The translations under genes and the position numbers were made by a program. From positions 1 through 6,566 of the forward strand of contig CAMPKL010000213.1 of the NCBI GenBank assembly GCA_946887065.1: 6,566 bases of DNA, read 5' to 3'. The stretch comes from an uncultured Bryobacterales bacterium (GTDB lineage Bacteria > Acidobacteriota > Terriglobia > Bryobacterales > UBA6623). Shown one piece after another: positions 1 through 4,848 of the stretch. Each line of letters begins with the position of its first letter. Within the stretch, counting starts at the first letter, position 1. The notes under the pieces were generated by a model. The model saw only the letters and a list, made by a program, of their open reading frames with translations. It had not been told where the DNA came from and ran no database searches.

Positions 1-5
1 ATTCC

Positions 6-34
6 GCCATACCGTGATGGGATCACGATACGGC
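6..34. repeat. Imperfect palindrome, possible operator or REP-like hairpin
   Basis: The core is a perfect 6-base inverted repeat, CGTGAT (13-18) and ATCACG (22-27), around a GGG loop. The pairing resumes outward after single mismatches: 10-11 with 29-30, and 6-8 with 32-34. No T-run follows on either strand, so it is not a standard intrinsic terminator. It could be a regulator binding site for a gene left of the window, or part of a dispersed palindromic repeat together with the hairpin at 44-59. The symmetry is seen directly; the role is unknown. Confidence 0.45.
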
Positions 35-43
35 AGTCGAAGA

Positions 44-65
44 GGGGACAACCGTCCCCGGTTTT
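44..65 (+). repeat. GC-rich hairpin followed by TTTT
   Basis: GGGGAC (44-49) and GTCCCC (54-59) form a perfect 6-base stem with an AACC loop. On the plus strand, GG and then TTTT (62-65) follow. That would make a weak intrinsic terminator for a plus-strand gene ending left of the window. On the minus strand it sits about 100 bases past the DUF4202 stop with no U-run, so it would be a poor terminator for that operon. Short GGGGAC...GTCCCC stems next to GGTTTT also resemble dispersed REP-like palindromes, which is the main alternative. Confidence 0.4.
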
Positions 66-118
66 CCGCTCTTTCGTCTTTCGCTGCCCTCTCTCTTTCG
101 TCTCCTCTTTCCGCTTGG
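62..118. repeat. Pyrimidine-rich tract with short direct repeats
   Basis: This stretch is strongly pyrimidine-biased on the plus strand and purine-rich on the minus strand, which is the transcript strand downstream of the DUF4202 gene. The 11-mer CTCTTTCGTCT occurs at 69-79 and again at 93-103, and TTTCCGCT occurs at 63-70 and 108-115. It belongs to the 160-base stretch left of the last minus-strand stop, where I see no convincing gene. The plus-strand reading frame that crosses it is Ser/Arg/Leu-rich and runs antisense into the DUF4202 gene. Confidence 0.4.
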
Positions 119-160
119 CGGTGCGCATTGAGGGAGGGGCGTGGGCTTGGCGCGAAGCGG

Positions 161-736
161 TCAACCCGCCAGGGCTTTTTTGATGAGCTTCGAGAGGTCG
201 GGCGGCAGGGGCAATGCCAGGGCGGCCTGATGTCCGCGGTCGGACATCTTGACCCAGGTGCGTTGCAGGATGCGGATCAGCTTTGCTTCGTCGTGCTGGG
301 CGGCGAAATCGGCTAGATAAGTTTCCAAGAAGACCAAGCAAATCACGTCTTCGAGGGTTTGGCACTCGGGGTCGGTCTTGAGGTTCTTTTTCTTGAGCAG
401 CGACTCGACGCGCTCTACTGTCTCTTCGTTGTACCCGCAGTCGCGAAGGACTTCGCCTGCCGTCTGGGCATGCATGGCGGCCAAGTCCGTGCGCCAGCGC
501 TTGTAGCCGGCACGATCCATCGGGTAGTCCCCGCGCGGAATACGCCAACGGGTGATGTGCTGAGCCCGGGCCGCCAGGCGCAAGGCTTCCGAAGCCCCGG
601 GTTCGAAGCGATTGAGCCAGCTCGTCATGCGCTCGGAATAGGCCGATTCAAACGTGCGGCCAGGTCCGTAGGGACGCGGGTCCTGCGCGTTGAGCGCGTC
701 AATTGCTGCGATCGCCCGCTCGAAGGAGCCGCTCAT
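161..736 (-). CDS. DUF4202 family protein
   Basis: This is a 191-residue soluble protein of the DUF4202 family (function unknown), full length for that family as I know it. It has no signal peptide or membrane segment, so it is probably cytoplasmic. The recognisable core runs from an 'AQHITRW' segment (H60, R63, W64), through 'PRGDYPMD' (68-74), 'HA' (H89), a lysine-rich turn (115-120) and 'LEDV' (E129, D130), to 'CLVFLE' (133-138) and 'TWVKMS' (160-165). The spaced His/His/Asp in a helical protein recalls HD-type phosphohydrolases; that likeness is my inference. I chose the start at 736 because its ATG overlaps the stop of the upstream binding-protein gene as ATGA, with AAGGG just before it. 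An in-frame ATG at 751 would add five residues. Coupling to a sugar-type binding protein hints at a link to nutrient sensing or uptake, with no direct evidence. Confidence 0.85.
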   Translation of the reverse strand: MSGSFERAIAAIDALNAQDPRPYGPGRTFESAYSERMTSWLNRFEPGASEALRLAARAQHITRWRIPRGDYPMDRAGYKRWRTDLAAMHAQTAGEVLRDCGYNEETVERVESLLKKKNLKTDPECQTLEDVICLVFLETYLADFAAQHDEAKLIRILQRTWVKMSDRGHQAALALPLPPDLSKLIKKALAG

Positions 737-1698
737 GCGCCCTTGAGCCATTCGTCAATTGCCGGGAAGACGACGGCCTGAATGTCAGCGTCGTCGACGT
801 TCTCGCGCGTCACCAAGTAGGAGCCCGAATCGAGCTTGGCCACAGGTTCGGGGCCGGCGAGGTGATCGGCCATGGCCTTCATGCATTCGTAGCCCATACG
901 GAAAGGGTCTTGGACGATGATCGAATCCATTGTGCCGGCCTTGAGTTCGGCGATGAGTTCTTCAGAGGAATCAAAGCCGACGACTTTGACTTGGTTCGAA
1001 GCCCCGCGCTGCTTGACGGCGCGTACGGTGCCGTCGGTGGAGGATTCGTTGTCGGCGAAAAGACCCGCGAGATCGGGGTGGGCCGTCATCAGGTTTTCAG
1101 CCTCGGCCATGGCCTTGGCGCGATCGGACTCGTTGTAGCGCAGGCCCACCATCTCGATGCCCGGAAATTCTTTGAGCGCTTCTTGGAAGCCGTCTTCGCG
1201 CTGCACGGTCGATGCCGACCCGGGACGGAAGCCGATGATGCCGACCTTGCCCTGACCGCCTAGAATCTCGCCCATGCGGCGGGCGGCCATCCTGCCGGCC
1301 TCGTAGTTGTCGGTGGCCACGTAACTGATGATCTTGTCGGTGTTGATCGCGGAATCAAAAATGGCCACGGGAATTCCCTGGGCGGCGGCCCGCTCCACCG
1401 GCAGCACGAGGGACTCATCGTCAACGGGCGCCAACAAGATCCCGTCGACTTGGCGCGAGATCAGATTTTCGACGATGGCGATTTGGCGGCTGGAATCGAT
1501 TTCCATTTGCGGCGCCTGCCACAACACCTCGAAATCGGCCTCGCTCGCGCCCTTGAGCGCTCCGGCATGGATCGTCTGCCAGAACAAATGGCTTGCGCCT
1601 TTGGGCACAACCCCGATGATCTTGCGGCCGTCGGAACGATTGCAGGAAGTCAGAGCCGCCACGAAGGCGGCGGCGAGAAAATGGCGGCGATTCAGCAT
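733..1698 (-). CDS. Sugar-type ABC transporter substrate-binding lipoprotein (RbsB-like)
   Basis: This is a periplasmic binding protein of the ribose/LacI-like fold (Peripla_BP_4 type), 321 residues from this start. The N-terminus, MLNRRHFLAA, carries twin arginines and a hydrophobic stretch that ends in LTSC, a lipobox with the cysteine at residue 19. That suggests a lipid-anchored protein, possibly exported by Tat. The two-lobed fold shows the usual landmarks: 'GASHLFWQ' near the ligand cleft, 'VDGILLAPVD', 'GIPVAIFDSAI', 'QREDGF', 'ADNESSTDG', 'VVGFDSS' and 'VQDPFRMGY'. The Asp, Arg, Asn, Asp and Gln in these segments match positions that bind sugars in RbsB, so a monosaccharide or similar ligand is likely but cannot be named. 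An ATG at 1713 would add five residues, and both starts have a purine-rich SD at a short distance. No permease or ATPase gene is present in the window. The stop overlaps the DUF4202 start. Confidence 0.9.
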   Translation of the reverse strand: MLNRRHFLAAAFVAALTSCNRSDGRKIIGVVPKGASHLFWQTIHAGALKGASEADFEVLWQAPQMEIDSSRQIAIVENLISRQVDGILLAPVDDESLVLPVERAAAQGIPVAIFDSAINTDKIISYVATDNYEAGRMAARRMGEILGGQGKVGIIGFRPGSASTVQREDGFQEALKEFPGIEMVGLRYNESDRAKAMAEAENLMTAHPDLAGLFADNESSTDGTVRAVKQRGASNQVKVVGFDSSEELIAELKAGTMDSIIVQDPFRMGYECMKAMADHLAGPEPVAKLDSGSYLVTRENVDDADIQAVVFPAIDEWLKGA

Positions 1699-1739
1699 GG
1701 CTCCCGACAGCATAACTCCTCTGCCAGGGCCGTATGCGA

Positions 1740-1800
1740 TGATGAGGCCCGATGGGATACCTCGAAGAATATAGACCGCGTCCCGCGACGATTCGTCAGG
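1740..1800 (-). promoter_or_regulatory. Candidate promoter for the binding-protein operon
   Basis: On the minus strand, TATATT (complement of 1768-1773) matches the sigma-70 -10 consensus at 5 of 6 positions. It lies about 55 bases upstream of the ATG at 1713 and about 70 upstream of the one at 1698. No good -35 is seen at 17 bases; CTGACG lies 20 bases upstream, which is too far for a standard promoter. The -10 lies inside the start of the divergent small gene. This is inferred from sequence alone. Confidence 0.25.
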
Positions 1801-1982
1801 GCACGCGAGCCGTGGGCGCCGGCGCCGCGGCCGGGGCAGTCTTCGGCGCCTTGCTCGGGGCGGCGTCGGGCGCGATTGCGGGCGCTTTTCTGTGGTCGGC
1901 GACCACCGTCAGCAAGGAAGCGATCCGCCGCTACCGCGACCGCAGGCGCGAAGAGGAAGAAGAGTTCGACGAAGAGACGTAA
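1752..1982 (+). CDS. Small glycine-zipper membrane protein, hypothetical
   Basis: This 76-residue protein is not one I recognise by family. It has a short polar N-terminus (1-19), one hydrophobic segment (about 21-50), and a tail of basic residues (RRYRDRRR, 59-66) followed by an acidic run (EEEEEFDEE, 67-75). In the hydrophobic segment, glycines fall at residues 24, 28, 32, 36, 40 and 44, exactly every fourth position. This is a glycine zipper of the kind that packs membrane helices into oligomers. The basic tail after the helix predicts a cytoplasmic C-terminus. GAGG (1744-1747) sits four bases before the ATG, and an in-frame stop lies just upstream of it. Third codon positions are strongly G/C, as in real genes of this genome. 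The gene is isolated: divergent from the binding-protein operon and convergent with the DUF3999 gene. Confidence 0.65.
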   Translation: MGYLEEYRPRPATIRQGTRAVGAGAAAGAVFGALLGAASGAIAGAFLWSATTVSKEAIRRYRDRRREEEEEFDEET

Positions 1983-1991
1983 GCCTTTGCC

Positions 1992-3245
1992 TTAGGAGCC
2001 GGAGTCGAACACCAGGCTACGCAAGATGGCCAACAGCGCAAGACTGGCCGCTCCCGTTATGACATAGATCAGCCACGGCGCCTGTTCGGATAGATGCGGT
2101 TCGGGCGCCTCGTAGGCCGGGTTTAACTGTTGGGGTCCCAGCTGCAAGAGCGGGACGGATTCATCGAGCGTGTCGGGCAGTTCGGCCCTCGGGCCGTAGT
2201 CCGGCGCGGAAGCAGCAGGGTTTCCGTAGTAGAGCCGGAGAGGTTGGGCGGTTACGTCGCCAAGATCCAAGACAAGTTGCCGGGAGGCGATCAGGACAGC
2301 CGGCTCAAGGATCTCGAGAGGGGCCTCGCTGCCGTCGGCGACCGTCAACAGCAACTGCTGGGCCAACCCTTCCTGGAAACGAAGCGTAATCACGTCGGAT
2401 GGGTCGCCTTCGCGGCGTCTGAGTGGGCCGATAGAAAGCGGAAAGGGAGCGATGTCGTCGCTCATTACCGCTAAGAGTTGGTAGGTCCGCGCGAAGGAGC
2501 TGACAGGAGTCCTGAACCGAAGGCCATGTATGGGAAGGCGTCCGGGCAGATCGATTGTGTAGCGCGATGCGGAGAGTTCGCCTTGGACGATCGTTTCTCG
2601 CGTCGCGGACTCAGCAGGTACGGTCTGTTCCACTCCAGGGACAACGGTCGCTCGCTGTATTTCCGCGGATTCGATGACCGGAGGCTCGGGGTCCGCTTGT
2701 TGGTCACGGGCGATCGTGATGCGCACATATCGGTGCTCGCTCGGTGAATAAGGTACGCGATTGACTGATGCCGTTTTGCCGTTTCCCGTGAGCCGTAAGA
2801 TCAGCCCGCGCTCAGTGAGCGGAGTCCACTGCTCTGCATCGTCGCTGCCGAATACGGCGACTTGCCGCCGGAATTGCGCGCCTTGCGTGTCGACTTGGAC
2901 TTGGTTGTGTTCGCCTGGGGCCTCGCCAAGGTCCAGGATGATCTCGGCGGCATCGCCTACCACGCCGCGGTTGACTTCAACGGACTGATAAGATTCGGCG
3001 TTTCGCTCACCGAGCAGGACGCGCAAGTCGTAGGGGACTTCTTTCCCGGCGGCATCAAAGATACGCAAGTCGGCGGCGTCTTCGCGGGCGTTCGCCAGAA
3101 TCTCGGCGTCCAGCGTTAGAGCCGCGATGCCTGTGTTCGGGCCGGCGGAGATCTCCCGGTAAAATTGCCAGCCGCTGAGGGAGTCCAGACCCTGCGCCGC
3201 AGCAAGGGCGGCGGCGGACAGCGCCAGCGCGAACAGTCGTGTCAT
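1992..3245 (-). CDS. DUF3999-like exported protein with C-terminal membrane anchor
   Basis: This 417-residue protein resembles the DUF3999 family (function unknown). Residues 1-18 form a signal peptide (MTRLFALALS then Ala-rich). The mature protein opens with 'WQFYREI' and an 'ADLRIFDAAGKEVPYDLRV' pattern typical of the family's first beta domain. Residues 124-178 ('QVAVFGSDDAEQWTPL' to 'HRYVRITI') look like a discoidin-type beta sandwich. A Pro-rich linker follows, and then one membrane helix at about 391-412 with only a short tail. The bulk should therefore be periplasmic and anchored at the C-terminus. The frame is open upstream to 3407, but 3245 is the right start: the signal peptide begins there, and earlier starts overlap the VWA gene. 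The SD is weak. It lies 19 bases after the VWA stop, so it is probably co-transcribed and may be a partner of the VWA protein. Confidence 0.8.
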   Translation of the reverse strand: MTRLFALALSAAALAAAQGLDSLSGWQFYREISAGPNTGIAALTLDAEILANAREDAADLRIFDAAGKEVPYDLRVLLGERNAESYQSVEVNRGVVGDAAEIILDLGEAPGEHNQVQVDTQGAQFRRQVAVFGSDDAEQWTPLTERGLILRLTGNGKTASVNRVPYSPSEHRYVRITIARDQQADPEPPVIESAEIQRATVVPGVEQTVPAESATRETIVQGELSASRYTIDLPGRLPIHGLRFRTPVSSFARTYQLLAVMSDDIAPFPLSIGPLRRREGDPSDVITLRFQEGLAQQLLLTVADGSEAPLEILEPAVLIASRQLVLDLGDVTAQPLRLYYGNPAASAPDYGPRAELPDTLDESVPLLQLGPQQLNPAYEAPEPHLSEQAPWLIYVITGAASLALLAILRSLVFDSGS

Positions 3246-3264
3246 AAATTCAGTGTCTCGCGGT

Positions 3265-4827
3265 TCAGTTGGCGTAGTAACCCGGCCGGGCTCGAACGGT
3301 GACGTCCGGTTCGTCCACCGAGACTTCAACAGCCCGCCAAGAGCCATCGAAGTTTTGGTTGTCGGGATAATAGCCAAGGCTGTAGACGCTGCGCAGGTCG
3401 GCTTCAATCAGCGGGAAAACGGGGTCGAGATCGGAAATGTCGCGGGCTGGGAACAAGCGACCGCCGGAGGCGCGCGCTAGGTCCTCCATGCGGTCCCGGG
3501 CGCTATCGGACCAGCCCTGTTTGAATCGTTGTCCGGAGAGCAGGAAGACGGGGTAGATGATGGCGTGCATTTCCTCGGCGGCGCGTTTCAGGTTCTTGAA
3601 CTTTATCGATGACGGGGTCTCTTGCCCGGTCACCTGGTTGTCTAGTCCATCCGAGATCACAATCAGAGCGTTGCGCTCGTCCGGAAGCCGGCGGAGTTCT
3701 TGAGCGTAAGCGAGGGTAATGATGTCGTACAGCGGCGATGCTCCGGCAATCGCGGGCAGGTTATCGACCGCGCGCAAAAGAGCCTGTTTGTCGGCCGAGA
3801 GGGGCGAAACGACTTGGAACATCGCCTGGGTTAACGCGTAGATCGCAACCCGGTCGCCGGGTCTGGCCATATCCACGAAACGGCGAGCAGCGGCGCGCAT
3901 GTGTTTGAGATCGGGAGCGGCGCTGCCGCTCATATCGAGCAACACCACGAGGTTGAAGGCCGCGTCTCCTGCCTGGAGAGTGGCGATCTTTTGTTCGACG
4001 CCGTTCTCGAAGACATGAAAGCGGTCGGCGGACAAATTGGCCGCTGGATTGCCTTGGCGGTCGCTGACGGCCAGCGCAAGATTGACCATGCGAACGTCGG
4101 ATCGAAAAACGACGTCGCCGACGGAGCCGTCCGCGTCGGAAAAACCGGCAGCGGGCACGGAACCTAGCGGACGAGACGCCGGCGCCGTTAGTCGTTCCAG
4201 TTCCGTTGCGGCTTCCCAATGAAACCGGATCGGCCAACCTGGGGGCGGTTCGAACTCAGTGATCTCGACTGCGCGCGGGGCGCGCGCCTTGATGCGGTAG
4301 TCGCCGTAAGCGACGGAATCTTCCGGCCAACGATCACGGAGCCGCCACAGCGTCCTGCCTTCGGCAAGGTCAATATTGGCGGCGCGAAACAGACGCTTGT
4401 CAGGAGTCGTGAAACCGGGAGGCGGGACCTCCGCATCCAGCGTCATTTTGGTGCCGCGCAACGGAATCTGCAGTCGAATCGCGCCCGTATCCGTCTCCAG
4501 GTGCGCCAGATGCACCATTCCCCGTACGGAAATGGCTCCATCCCGCGTGCTGGCGTCGAGCGCGAATCCGAGCGGAAGTTGAACGATTAAGTCGAGGGGA
4601 GACTCTCGCGGACGGACACGCAGGCTGACGTCGTCGCGGATGCGTACGATTTCGATGTCGCGGTCGGCTACGAACGATTCCGCGCTTCGCCCGTCGACGG
4701 ACAAGCGATTAGCCGTCGTCACAACGACTTCCACGCTGCCGGACGGATTGTCGACCGACAGGCTGGCGCCGGCGCAAGCAGCTGCCGCCAGCGCGGCTCC
4801 GACCATCAGGCGCATCCAGCGCGGCAT
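3265..4827 (-). CDS. Exported VWA protein, acidobacterial VWFA-related type
   Basis: The protein has 520 residues. Residues 1-20 form a signal peptide; the Cys at 18 has no convincing lipobox, so lipid anchoring is uncertain. Residues 22-125 are beta-rich with repeating 'SGSVEVVV', 'DGAISVRG' and 'TGAIRLQI' strands, like DUF4097-type putative adhesins. Residues 245-520 match the VWFA-related module common in Acidobacteria: a beta lead-in with 'VFENGVEQ' (272-279), the MIDAS motif DMSGS (D298, S300, S302), 'SPLYD' (364-368), 'ISDG' (D393), and a C-terminus with 'YSLGYYP' and 'RARPGYY'. Ser364 stands where Thr is usual in the metal site; Ser can still bind metal. The role is probably metal-dependent protein binding in the periplasm or at the surface; the ligand is unknown. 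AGGA (complement of 4835-4838), 7 bases before the ATG, is a good SD. The gene sits between mutS2 and the DUF3999 gene. Confidence 0.88.
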   Translation of the reverse strand: MPRWMRLMVGAALAAAACAGASLSVDNPSGSVEVVVTTANRLSVDGRSAESFVADRDIEIVRIRDDVSLRVRPRESPLDLIVQLPLGFALDASTRDGAISVRGMVHLAHLETDTGAIRLQIPLRGTKMTLDAEVPPPGFTTPDKRLFRAANIDLAEGRTLWRLRDRWPEDSVAYGDYRIKARAPRAVEITEFEPPPGWPIRFHWEAATELERLTAPASRPLGSVPAAGFSDADGSVGDVVFRSDVRMVNLALAVSDRQGNPAANLSADRFHVFENGVEQKIATLQAGDAAFNLVVLLDMSGSAAPDLKHMRAAARRFVDMARPGDRVAIYALTQAMFQVVSPLSADKQALLRAVDNLPAIAGASPLYDIITLAYAQELRRLPDERNALIVISDGLDNQVTGQETPSSIKFKNLKRAAEEMHAIIYPVFLLSGQRFKQGWSDSARDRMEDLARASGGRLFPARDISDLDPVFPLIEADLRSVYSLGYYPDNQNFDGSWRAVEVSVDEPDVTVRARPGYYAN

Positions 4828-4848
4828 TTCACTATCCTACAGGTTCAG
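4828..4848 (-). promoter_or_regulatory. Intergenic spacer with strong ribosome binding site for the VWA gene
   Basis: The 21 bases between the mutS2 stop and the VWA start hold TAGGAT, whose AGGA core is the complement of 4835-4838, seven bases from the ATG. There is no room for a promoter or terminator, which supports co-transcription of the two genes. The SD fixes 4827 as the start codon. Confidence 0.6.

Noticed and set aside
139..170. Possible terminator just past the DUF4202 stop (GCTT...AAGC near 145-158).
   Set aside because: The stem is only four bases with no U-run on the minus strand, so it is too weak to call.
14..316. Plus-strand frame of 100 residues at the left edge.
   Set aside because: It starts in a palindrome, crosses a low-complexity tract, runs antisense into the DUF4202 gene, and has no good SD.
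359..1263. Plus-strand open frames of 140 and 186 residues opposite the binding-protein and DUF4202 genes.
   Set aside because: They are antisense to two well-supported genes, show no recognisable motifs, and are open because of the high GC content.
1450..1995. Plus-strand frame of 181 residues covering the binding-protein start and the small gene.
   Set aside because: It is antisense to the binding-protein gene and runs out of frame through the small gene, with an Arg/Ser/Pro-rich composition typical of shifted GC-rich frames.
3246..3407. N-terminal extension of the DUF3999 gene by 54 residues.
   Set aside because: It overlaps the end of the VWA gene, has low-complexity polar sequence, and would bury the clear signal peptide that starts at 3245.
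3761..4237. Minus-strand Arg-rich frame of 158 residues inside the VWA gene.
   Set aside because: It is a frame-shifted reading of the VWA gene with an extreme Arg content and no domain features.
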